Positions 11,000 to 21,268 of a DNA stretch of 64,000 bases are shown one piece after another. The position numbers were made by a program, and so were the translations under genes. Position 1 is the first letter of the stretch. Each line of letters begins with the position of its first letter. Source of the DNA: Lumnitzera littorea (taxonomy: Eukaryota > Streptophyta > Magnoliopsida > Myrtales > Combretaceae); contig JAMXBB010000004.1 of NCBI GenBank assembly GCA_024138015.1, positions 13,928,462-13,992,461 of the forward strand, given 5' to 3'. Below the pieces are notes generated by a model. The model made no database searches. It had not been told where the DNA came from and was given only the letters and a program-made list of their open reading frames with translations.

Positions 11000-12180
11000 C
11001 TTCTTAAACCCATCCTAGCAATTTTTCCAATATGTGAGCCAGCCACTCGAAGTAACCCCAAAACAACTCATGGAATGAATGAATAATTGGCTTATCCTTT
11101 CATGAACGTTCTTTTGACTCTCAAGTCTAAATGCTTTGCAACACTCATTAAAACTCTTATTAATGACCAAATCATGAGGCACTCCTTGATCAAACCCCAG
11201 TTATCGAGTAACCCGATTATGTGAATATTTCGTAACACTACACTTAAGGAAGCAATTAGAAGCATCGACTCAATCATGAAGTGACGGAAGAGCCTCAAGT
11301 GTACTCCATAAGTTAAACTCTATCTTAACATCAGAAAGCTCAACATGAAGCTCTATTAAGTTTACCAAGTAAACGAGAAGGGTAGATTTCTGGGTACTAC
11401 TCATATTCAGGAAATTCCTTTGTATAACTTGTAACAGGCATCAATGACATTCTTCAAAGTAGTTGAGAGTTTTCTATTGACCTATCCCCAAGCTTGGGGT
11501 CTAACGACGTTGGAATGTGCAAAAGGGAGATTAAAATATCTCCTATAATGCTTACAATAGAACATATGGAGAAACACCAAGTTTACGTATAACACTACAA
11601 TATATCTCCCTCATAAGCATATTGAAGCCTTGTGAAAAAGGTCTAGGCGCTTATATAAGGAACCTAAATAAAAAGGCCCCAAAGCAAAACATTCCCCTCA
11701 CGCAATGCGAATAGCCAAGTGGAAGAGTCAAGGACTAACCCCTTTTTTGGGCCCCTTGGGAACACGAACGATGACAATCAACAAGCAATGAAAGCTTCCA
11801 ACTCGTACCTAAAATGTAAGACAAGATAAATCAGGTTAGGGTTATAAAGTAAATGTCAATAGGAAAAAGGGTAAACGGTGACTATACCACATCAAAATGT
11901 AGGAACTTTCTTACATTGACATCAAAGCCCCATCTTATCACTCTTGTCTGGCCTAAAGAAATGCTTGATCCATGCACTAAGTGTACCATGCTTACGAGTA
12001 TCCAAAGCTTCTCTTTTGTCCACTTCTAATAGTTTGATCAGTGCTCAATTATTTTTGAAGATTGAAGTTGTGGTGAAATCGATCAATCTAAGATTACGAA
12101 GGCTTAGAAGGACCATAACATCCTCTAGTGTTGGAGTGATCTCATCCTACGTTGTCATAAAGGTATGTGAGTGAGTACTC
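11000..12180 (-). pseudogene. Antisense plant mobile domain (PMD) protein remnant
   Basis: On the minus strand the fragments run in the order expected for a plant mobile domain. First comes DEITPTLEDVMVL (about 12150), a typical Glu-Met/Ile-Thr-Pro-Thr-Leu-Glu-Asp motif. Next is RYELEAFIAC (about 11815), then STWLFALREGNVLLWGLF (about 11720). Last is a HNRVTR-LGFDQGVPHDL segment (about 11220), resembling the PHRVAMQFGMDQ motif of PMD proteins. Stops and frameshifts separate the pieces. PMD proteins (MAIN/MAIL1 relatives) occur both as host genes and inside plant transposable elements, where antisense extra ORFs are known in Tat-lineage retrotransposons. The match rests on remembered motifs, not on a search. 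Confidence 0.6.
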
Positions 12181-12839
12181 TAACGAGACATGATAGCTTG
12201 CTAAGTTTCTATTTCTTATGGGTGATGCAAAGTTAAATTAGAAGATACCCATATGGGATAGTGCACCCCTGCCTCTTCCAAAATGGATGTATATATAAGA
12301 TTCTTGAAAATATACGACATCTAAGACAACCGGCCATTCACTATGTGCTTTGGGCCATCGAAACTACTATCTAAAAGAGGGATTTTTTTTTTCTCGTTTT
12401 TAAAACGTAACACGGAATCTGCTTTTATCTCAACCCTCTTATATACTGGAGGTTCTTGTCTTATGAAATGCAACATACCATCCTTAGGTAGGTATGGATG
12501 TGTATCCTACCTCTTTATATCACGCCAAAAGAAGTCATCTTCGATAGTTAGGTCTAGCCATTTATTTAGAGGTAAGGGGACTGTTAGAATGTGATCCTCA
12601 GAATATGTTAAAACCTTGTTGTTCTTATCAACGTTGTTACCATGAGAATGACTCTTCCCAGATTATTTGCCCATGATAGTGACCTCCAAAGATAGTAACA
12701 ATGTCTATATGCAAGTATAAAAGAAAGTGACCACCTGCAAATGAAGGGAAGTAAGAGAGTTAGTAGAAATAAGGTACATCCAAAAAGTATGACATCCACT
12801 TATGAAAACTAAAGACAACACATAAGATTAGTGATACCA

Positions 12840-13960
12840 TGCTTAACTCACATGTTTATGATGGTGTTCAATTGGTATATTCCAGCACATGTGTTCATGT
12901 TAAAAGATTAATGCTGAATAACTCATGCTCAGCTCATGTGATGGGCTTGTGTCTTTTCACATTTATGTCAAGAAAGCTTATAATTCGGCTACTTACTCAC
13001 TGCTCGTGTACCAAGTGCTATGGAGTTAAGGCCTATATCATGCTCATTTCTTACGTCATGTTAAAGGATTAGGTGGTATTCTACCTCGCATGATGCTCAT
13101 ACCTGACGTCATGTTCATGAGTTAGGTGGTGTTCAAGTCTTATATCATTCTCAGACCTTGCATCACGTTCAGGCCTCATGTTGTATCATGCTCAAGACTT
13201 ATGAAATGTTTAAGATTTATTTTTGCATTCAAGGCTCATGTTACGTTTCGAGATTATGTTGGGTTCAAAGTTCACCTCAAGTGCAAGGTTTACGCCATGG
13301 TTGAGGGTCATATGTAGGGCTTATCCTCGATTCTTATGCTCACTCATATTCAACTCTAATGTTCAAAATTTACATTCACTCTCGTATTCAAATACTCAAG
13401 TACAGTCCTTATGTTCACCCATGATCAACGTTAATGTATTAAGGCTTATGTTCGACGTACATGATGAGACTCATGTTCAACTTAGATGCCAAGAGTGTCA
13501 TATTCAATTCATATGCTATACTCACTTAGAAGCATCATGTTCATTTCACGTGATTTAACTTACAATTACTCATGTTAAGGGGGGGGCATGTTGATTTCAA
13601 CCTTTTAACTCATACATACTCATGTTAAAGGGGGTTCAAAGCTCATGTTCAATTTCCATGTTAAGTTCAAATTCTATGCTCATGTTTGGTTCACGTGATT
13701 CAAGGCTTGCATCAAGTCATGTTTAAGGCTCCATCGTGTCATCTTCAAAGACTTACGTCATGATTAGCGATTATGTTCTGCTCAAGACTCACATTGTGTT
13801 CAAGTGTCATGTTTTATTAATATTCGTGTTCTACTTTCACGTATCAATGTCTAAGCCCTATGTTTAGTTCATCTCATGTGTAAGACTTGTGCTCGCCTCT
13901 TATGTGCTCGTGTATGCATGCTCTTATGATTTAGAGCTCATGTTCATTTCATGTTACAAG
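12840..13960. repeat. Degenerate minisatellite rich in TCATGTTCA-like units
   Basis: More than 1 kb of loosely repeated short units built on CTCATGTT, TCATGTTCA and TTCAAGGCTCATG. The same words recur every 12-30 bases without a fixed period. Two copies of ACTCATGTTAA followed by a G run occur at about 13565 and 13618. The region has long accidental open frames but no recognisable protein. It lies in the 3' non-coding part of the Tat element. Confidence 0.65.
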
Positions 13961-14199
13961 TTACAATTGGCTTTATGGAGGTTACAAAAGGAAGCCATAT
14001 ATGACCTAAGTGTTATTCCTCTTTGCTATCACCCGTTCATGAAGATCAATACTCAAGTCATGATCGCAAACTCTTCATCCTCAGTTGGCAAACAGTTACA
14101 ATCTAAACGGTAAAGAGTCTACTCTCTTTAAACCGTGCCAATTTGCTGACTGTTGTTAGTTTGAGATGTAGTCCTTAAGTTACAATTGCAGACTTTTGG

Positions 14200-14880
14200 C
14201 CTTCAATTGTAGGCAGCTATGATCCGAATGATAAAAAAATCCTCCTTAAACCAAGCCAATTTACTAATTGTGGCAAGTTTGAGATGGTGGCCACTCAAAT
14301 ATGATTGTTAATTCTCAAATATTGATCATGCTACCTGCAGAGCATTGATAATAAGGAGATATCGGTTTCAAAATTGAAAGAGAAGGAAATGACAGAAAAT
14401 TTTCAACTTTCCTCAATTATCTTAATTCCGAAGCTCGTGCAAAAGGTTGAAATGGTCCTTAAACTTATGAAAGTGAAGTAACAAGACATCCTAGATGCAA
14501 TTAAGTATTCACCATAAGTAAGAATCAAGCAAGAAAGAGAATTTGAATTAAGTGACATGCAATTGAGAGTAGCCATGTTTGATCGGATATGGAAAAAGGA
14601 CTAAGCACTACTGGATTCACATACGGATACATAGCACGGAAACTGAGGCCGTTATCCTCCGCGTCTGCAAACTGTTCGCTTGCAGCCAGTAGGCAATGGC
14701 AGCAGTGGGTCAACTCATAGTCCCTACCTTTCTCTAACTCACGTACTGCACTAAGTGAACTCAGTCGAGTTCATGCCTCACTCGCTCCAGAACTCTAATT
14801 CTCTGTAAAAAAGAGCAATACCGATGCCTTTTTCGAGGAGCAGAAAACTGGCTTCGTCGATTACGGCAAAGGCTAACAGG
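14200..14880. other. Unassigned stretch upstream of the PPR-like fragment
   Basis: No domain is seen in either strand. From about 14620 the base composition turns more GC-rich than its surroundings (for example GCCGTTATCCTCCGCGTCTG), which would fit captured 5' gene sequence belonging to the fragment at 14.88-15.10 kb. That link is inference. Confidence 0.3.
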
Positions 14881-14881
14881 A

Positions 14882-15103
14882 GTTCTCGATTTGTGTAAGT
14901 GGACTCAGAAAGAAAGACATACCGGACGTTATAGACTCCGAGTGGAAGTGGACCGGTTTCAAAAGGATTGGAGCGTGTCGAAGGTAGTAAAGAAAGTGAT
15001 GGAGCTTAAATATTGGGAGAATGTTGATGAAGTGTTGAATCAATGGATTGGTAGGTTTTTGAGGAAGAATTATCCATTTCTTATGATGGAGATGACATAC
15101 TAG
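14882..15103 (+). pseudogene. Captured fragment resembling the N-terminus of an EMB2654-type PPR protein
   Basis: The plus-strand frame reads CKWTQKERHTGRYRLRVEVD, then RFQKDWSVSKVVKKVMELKY, WENVDEVLNQWIGRF and RKNYPFLMMEMT before a stop. This resembles, from memory, the conserved segment before the first repeats of EMB2654-like pentatricopeptide proteins (a KDWSV-EVV...LKYWEDV...W-GRFARKNFP pattern). Nothing PPR-like follows, so only an N-terminal piece is present. It lies inside the LTR element between minisatellite and 3' LTR, which points to transduplication or a nested insertion. Identity is probable, not certain. Confidence 0.5.
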
Positions 15104-15109
15104 TGATGT

Positions 15110-16200
15110 TGACGGTGATTCTAATGACCTGATTTACTGCGATGACATGGCTTATAAGCCAGAATGCTTCAAAGTATGCCAAATGCTAAAGAAAACTACA
15201 AGTGACCTCATTTTGTGTCAAAGTTGGAAAGGCCAAACGTAATACGTACAAGCCAAAAAAAAAACATATAACATTATGAATTTTAGTAAGAGCTTAAAGG
15301 AAAATACATACAGCTTTGGGGTTTCGAAAGAGATAGAAATGGAACAGTGAAGAGAGTGAGATGTAATTACTTACACTCGAAAGTTCGAGCCTTCTTTACT
15401 TTTGTCAAGCTTTACAACTTTGGTATCCCAAGATATGATCGAGTGCGACCTCTCCGAAGTTGCCCATCCATGGTTGACGTTGTGCTGTACATATGCACTT
15501 GAAATCGAACGAGCTATATTTGTGAGTTGTCACCCAAAATAAATAAATAAATAAATACCAACATGACGAGCTCAGTTCATAATTTAATCGAGCTAGCACA
15601 TGCATGGGTTCAAGTCTCTAAATTCGAGCTTCATATCCGGACTTTTTTTTTCTTTGGTTCAAAAACCCTGTAGGCAATGCTGTCCCTTAACCCTTGCCTG
15701 CTAACGAGTTAGTAGGACTACCGTACTTTTTAGTCATAGCGTAATAAATAAAATTTAGTTTACGCAAAGCGCTTATATAATATGTAAAAACCTTATAAGA
15801 AGAATGCCTTTATATGAGGAGAAGATCAATGTGACATTGATACATGAAGTCGACCCCATGAAATCGCTAATGTGGACTTAGTGTATAAGTTCAACTTAAG
15901 AGAACCAGTAACTCATATAGATCAAATCAAAGAAATAATTTAGCTTAAGAGGAGATAGCTTAAAGAAGTTTTGTTCCAGAGTGATGCTTTAGGGGTAATG
16001 TACAACTTAATCCAGTTAAGGGATGACACATAATCAAAAAGTACTACAAACTCACGTACTAAGACAATTTTCAAATTAATTTGGTGACAGCGGCGCAGCT
16101 GTTCGATAGTGTACACGCTTGAGTCATCTGAAAAACTCATTTGATGCCTAAACTCTTTTGACTTTGTTCGAAGGACTTTGGTCAGAGGATAAAATGTAAA
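15110..16200. other. 3' non-coding part of the Tat element, no gene seen
   Basis: AT-rich sequence with short AAAT repeats (about 15540-15560) and no recognisable domain. No clean polypurine tract stands directly before the 3' LTR; only a weak purine-rich AGAGGATAAAATGTAAA is seen there. Confidence 0.5.
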
Positions 16201-16849
16201 TGACTAAATTCAAGTTTGGGCTTTAAACCCATTAATTAATTGGATTCAACTCTTTGGGCTAAGGTGACAGGGCCTAAAGAATTGAATCCAAATATTCGAG
16301 ATGATCAAGAAAGATTTAGTACAGTGGGCTTAGAGTAAGGCCAGTTAGATCAGTTCATCTGATCCAACTTTTCTTAATTTGACTCGTACTAAAAAAATGA
16401 AAAAGTTTTTATTTGGGCCTAGACTTATAAAAATAGCTCACTTAAGATTCATTAATAAAATGTTTCAATTTTAACTATTGATTACCATTATAATCTGATA
16501 GATGTGATCAACTATAATTTCCTATAAATACCCTATTCATATCCTCATTTAAATAAGAGAAAAACCTTCATTAACATCGTTACTCTACTAGATTGTCATT
16601 GTGAAAGATTAAATACTTAAAAAAACTAAGAACTCTACTTAGTTTTTCATTAATCTTAGAGCTTGATGCCATCATATTCTTCCACTTATTACCATACATG
16701 TTAAAGCCTCATCAAGATTGCTTACCCCTCCTTATACTTCTTTCCTAATTATCTTACACGAGTCGCTCAAGTTATTTCTCTAATAACGTGTAGCGCAACT
16801 TCTCACGCGACATGTACATGACATTTGCATCCATACCCATACCCCCACA
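16201..16849 (+). repeat. 3' LTR of the 16.3-kb Tat element
   Basis: Begins TGACTAAATTCAAG and ends ACCCCCACA. It aligns with the 5' LTR over its whole length with many substitutions, so the insertion is old. It carries CCTATAAATACCC at about 16523. Confidence 0.85.
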
Positions 16850-17035
16850 AGAGGTATAGCTCTAATTAAACCAACTATCTATAAGCACATAAGCCATTTT
16901 ATAGGAACCTTGCACCAATTAACCATATCCGAACCCTTATATTAATGAAATCTTTTGATCTTATCCCCAAAAAAAGGATCCATGAGACAATTAACCATAG
17001 CATGAATTATATAGATAGCTTTGAGAGATATCTTA
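16850..17035 (-). repeat. Partial duplication of the 3' end of the BEACH/WD40 gene (right part)
   Basis: Resumes the match to the intron of the GFS12-like gene exactly behind the 3' LTR (AGAGGTATAGCTCTAATTAA against AGGGCACAGCTGTAATTAGA near 25750) and continues to about 25920. It ends where the copia remnant starts. Confidence 0.85.
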
Positions 17036-17049
17036 CATTCACGTTACTC

Positions 17050-18360
17050 TCCAAGTAGCTATCAATTTGAATTTGGAGAACAAGCAATTAGATGTGAAGA
17101 TGATATTTCTTCACGTTGTCTTAAAGGAAGAAATTTACATAGAATAGCTTAAGGGGTTTATTGTAAAGGAAAAGGAGCACCTAAGTTAAAAATTAAAGAA
17201 GGGCTTTTATAGATTGAAATAGGCTTTAAGATAGCGGCATAAAAGCTCGATTGCTTTATGATTAAGAAGGGATATACAAGGATTTCATCAAATCATTAAG
17301 TGTTTATAAAAGAATTCAAAAGTAGAGAGTTCATTTTCCTTTTATTATATGTCGATGACTCATTGATTGTTGGTCATAATACCAAGTAGATTCAAGATCT
17401 GAAAGATTTATTGAACAAGTCTTTTGCAATGAAAGACTTAAGACTCATGTATCAAATTCTTAGTCGAAATTACATGTGAGAGGAAGAGCCAAAAGTGTCA
17501 ATTGCTATAGGAGAGATAACTAGAAAGAGTACAAAAGATATTCTACATGATCAAAGCAAAACTTGGGTTTCTTTCCTTTCCTTCCCCTACCTACTTGCAA
17601 GTCACTTGAAACTTAGTTCTCAATAATGTCTTAAAAGTGAGACAGTGGAAAAAGCAATGGTGAATATACTATGTACATCTATTGTTGTAGGTGTATATGG
17701 TATGCAATAAACCAGATATTACTCATACTCTTAGTGTTGTTATTTACCATTTGTTAAATCTAGGAAAATGACATTAGACTATAATTAAATGGATCTCAAA
17801 TATCCTAGAGGCACTTATAGATTGTATTTGCAATTTGTAAGCAATAAACCAATGTTGGAGCGTTTTATAAATGTTAATACAGTAGATCTTGATTTCGAAA
17901 ACTCGACATCAAGTTATTTATATACTTAGGTGTAAGGGAGTAGAGAGTATGTCTCGACATTCTAAATTGTAGTATTGTGTAGCATTATCTACCACCAAAA
18001 TAGAATATATTGCTATCGTTGAAGCCTGCAAGGAAGTCCTATAGACAAAGAAATTTTAGAAGAGCTAGATTAAGAGCTAGAAAAGTTGAGTTTGTATTGT
18101 GATAGTTGGACTGTGATATGTCTCAATAAGAATCCAACTTATCATTCTGGATCTAAATTTATTAATGTTAGATATCATTACATTCGAGATGTATTTCAAG
18201 AGATGCTTACGAAGTTAAAGGAAATTCGCACTGATGACAACAACTTAGACACGATAACTAAAGTTCTATCCAAAGAAAAGCTCATTATTTATAGATTGAT
18301 AGTCGATGTAATGGAATCCTTTAAAAGAGTTGGAGGGGAGGTTGTTAGGAGTTTAGGTCC
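17050..18360 (+). pseudogene. Ty1/copia pol remnant (RT to RNase H end)
   Basis: Shifted plus-strand frames show copia RT pieces (LDVKMIFLHVVLKEEIYIE, then FLLLYVDDSLIV with the YVDD site, then NKSFAMKDL). The end of copia RNase H follows: LYCDSWTVICLNKNPTYHS, then KFINVRYHYIRD and DNNLDTITKVL. The last open part is 18086-18370. Gag, protease and integrase are absent, so the element is truncated at its 5' side. Many frameshifts are present. Confidence 0.8.
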
Positions 18361-18760
18361 TATCATATAGGCTCATATGCCATAAGTAAAAATAATAGCT
18401 AATAATGAATAAAGAAAGAAAGGAGTATTAGAATGCAAGTGTGAGTTAGAGAACCTAAATTCAAGAAATATGAGTTAAATGAAAGGGTATATAAGTAGAG
18501 AAAGTCCATTAACCCAATACCTAAAGGTTTTGGATTTGATATTATGTTAACCCCACAAATATATGTCTTTACAAGGTCCATGTGTAAAGTTTTGCTATTG
18601 TAATGAAGGCTCCCATACCTAACAAGTGATGTTAGAGTAATTGCTTCAGCAATAGGAAGATAATAAAAAATATATATCACTTTGATGCTCCCTTCATTAG
18701 CCCTCCCATATGGAAAAAAGAGTTGTGTGGTGGTAACTCGAGTCAAGCTCATGATATAAG
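18352..18760 (+). repeat. 3' LTR-like sequence of the copia remnant
   Basis: A purine-rich GGAGGGGAGG precedes TGTTAGGAG at 18352, as expected for a polypurine tract and LTR start. The block holds GGGTATATAAGTAGAG (TATA region) and GAAGGCTCCCATACC. The right border is approximate. Confidence 0.55.
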
Positions 18761-18905
18761 GTCAGCAAGTGGCTACAAGTTGTTTACATGATAGGCTTAA
18801 TGGAGTCAATTTACTAGCTCTTAATGAGGTGACATAAGGTTTCTACTCAAGAGCTGGAAGACCTAAGGTTATTGTAAAAAAACTCACACTTGAGAAAGAG
18901 ATTGT

Positions 18906-19140
18906 TAGGATACAATAGATAATCGTGTATTGCAAAATATGAGTTAAGTGAATAATATATTTGTAGAAAAGACACATAGAACTAATACCTTAAGGTTTTA
19001 GGTTGGATATGATATCCAATCCATTAGTGTATTCCTTCATAAGACCCATATGCAGTGTTTCTTCCTATGATGTGAAGGCTCCCATGCTCAATAGAATGGA
19101 TATAATATTGTTGTTACATCACATCATTATTATTTGTGTG
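18906..19140 (+). repeat. Second, related LTR fragment
   Basis: Begins TGTTAGGATAC after a purine-rich CACTTGAGAAAGAGA. It shares with the preceding LTR the AAATATGAGTTAA segment, the ATACCT-AAGGTTTT segment and GAAGGCTCCCAT. It is probably from a second copy of the same copia family, arranged in tandem. Confidence 0.5.
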
Positions 19141-19372
19141 GTATTAGCATTTGTGTACCAAGAAGATGTAACATAAGTGTAAATGCACTAATATCACATA
19201 TTCAAAATGTAATATAAGTATTCTACTAATATCGCATTTGAAGGTGCGAATTTAGTACAAATAGCTATATGGCATCATCAAGATATAACATTGCAACAAT
19301 ATTTTAGTAATATTTTTTATTTAATTTGTATTTATGAAATATTTATTAATTTTGATGGTAAATATATAAATT

Positions 19373-19374
<2 letters not shown>

Positions 19375-19405
<31 letters not shown>

Positions 19406-19412
19406 CTATATA
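19375..19412. repeat. (TC)n(TA)n microsatellite
   Basis: A run of TC units followed by TA units. The surrounding 19140-19868 shows no gene; it forms the 3' flank of the MATH gene. Confidence 0.9.
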
Positions 19413-19868
19413 TTTAAGGACAACAGCAATTAGCAAATGCATCACTTATACTATTTGTTAGGCATGGAGAGATTTTAAACTTCCAAAATGTGCTTTCATC
19501 TTTACCATAATTTCTTAAAATATATCTAAACCGTTACCAAGTCTCTAAAATTGTTGCTATAGTTTGAAGTTACACTTCGGGACTTATTTGTAACCAATCA
19601 ATAATTCAAATAATATATTTATCATTCACCTTAATTTCAATTTATACTGGCCCAAAAGCACATGCTTTAAATTTACTATTCTTGTTAAGAAAACAAAGAA
19701 AGGCACATCCCTCCTGAGTAGGAGAATCGGTAAATAGAGCACGATATATTAACATTCACTTCAATAAAACAGGACATTCTGGTGTTAGCATGGAGATTAG
19801 GTATCAAGATAAGTTTACATGCACACATTTACAAGTCAAGCTCCTTGGAGAAACAAGATTAGACAATT

Positions 19869-21230
19869 TCAAGCAAGGGCAGTGACCACTCCTAGGACAC
19901 TAACTTCAGCTTCCACAATGCAAGTGTCCTTAACTAAAAATTGTGTATTTGGTGCAAAGAGGGTTGAAAGTGGCATGAATGCCTGCCAACGAGCTGATAA
20001 TTTAGATGAAGCACTGAACCAGCAGTTATCTGTAAAAGATGAAAGAGAAAACAAATAAATAGAAAGAACAATAAAACTCAGTTTTTCCTCGGCAAATATA
20101 TAGAATCATTCATTCCTACGTAAGCTTAGCCTTAAAATTTTGATTAAGAACTTCTCATCCGTTCTATAGGATTTTCCGTTTGAGGCATGTAAAATTGGGA
20201 GGAGATTCCTCTGGAGGATTTTGCATTGAGGATAAACAAGGACATTTAGTTTATACAAGCTTATGAGTTTGGTATTCAGTGTATGTGCTATTTATAATTT
20301 TCATATTCTAATCCACCAAAAAGTTGTTATATTATATCGGGACAATGTCAAAATCTCTACTTTAACCTCAAATAAGTGTTTTCATTGTTTTATTTTACAC
20401 CTAAAATTTAAAGTGGTTAGTTATCAATTACCTAATCGAACTTTGATAAAAAAAAAAGGTAAAAGTTCAATTGAATATAATATTTATCAACTTGAAAAGT
20501 TTATATATCAAATTTGATAAGTAAAAGTTTGATTTGATTAAATATTAAGTAACTTTACGTTTTAGATGTAAAAATTTAAAAACACTAAAATTTAGGTAGT
20601 AATTTTGGCATTAGACTTGATCGTGAGCAATCCAATTTTGGGATAATTATTACTATTTCACTTTCATTGTTTATTATATCTATTTTATAAACAGACGAGG
20701 ATAGGAGAAATGGACCTTTAAGAAAACAACGACAAACTCCAATAATTAGACTTACTCGTGAGTACTTCGGGTTGGATTAGTAATTTGCTAAAGAAACCGC
20801 ATATACACGTCTAATAAGGATGCATATGTAATCCTTTATTTACCTTTGAGAGAATAATGTCTGCCATAAATTTGATCTCGAATCCTTAGCGTGAAGCTTG
20901 CATATATCTTTGTCTCAGGAGGTAAGGATTCTGTCTCCACCAGTACTAAATATACAGAAATATATTTATCAGATCCAACACCTTTTCCTTTCGGATAGAT
21001 CCTGATACACCTGAACCAACCCAACCAGAAGAACCATAAATTAGTCAAAAACTTTATGTTTTGTTGGGCCATTTTCAACTCTCCGTTGATACCAACTGAA
21101 TAAAAGGATGAATACACATAACAGTTACGGAGATAAAAAAAAAGACAAATAACTTGAATATAGATAAGATATAGAAAAACGGAAGACGAAACAAATATCT
21201 TTTACTATATCTTCCGATTCTGTATTTTAA

Positions 21231-21268
<38 letters not shown>

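Larger units (their letters stand above)
578..16849 (+). mobile_element. Ty3/gypsy Tat-lineage LTR retrotransposon, 16.3 kb, decayed
   Basis: Two direct LTRs (578-1234 and 16201-16849) bracket a long internal region. Order on the plus strand: primer-binding site, gag, protease, reverse transcriptase, RNase H, a second RNase H, integrase. The double RNase H marks the Tat lineage of plant Ty3/gypsy elements. Behind integrase lie about 9 kb of unusual content: an antisense PMD frame, an inverted LTR pair, a minisatellite and a gene fragment. Every coding domain has stops or frameshifts and the LTRs are clearly diverged, so the copy is old and dead. Its insertion site is identified by the paralogous empty site near 25750. 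Confidence 0.85.

Noticed and set aside
13223..13558. 111-codon open frame on the plus strand
   Set aside because: It lies inside the TCATGTTCA-type degenerate repeat, overlaps another frame, and has no domain; it is a by-product of the repeat.
12839..13960. Regularly spaced repeats considered as a CRISPR-like array
   Set aside because: The spacing is irregular, the repeats are degenerate, and the sequence is plant nuclear DNA.
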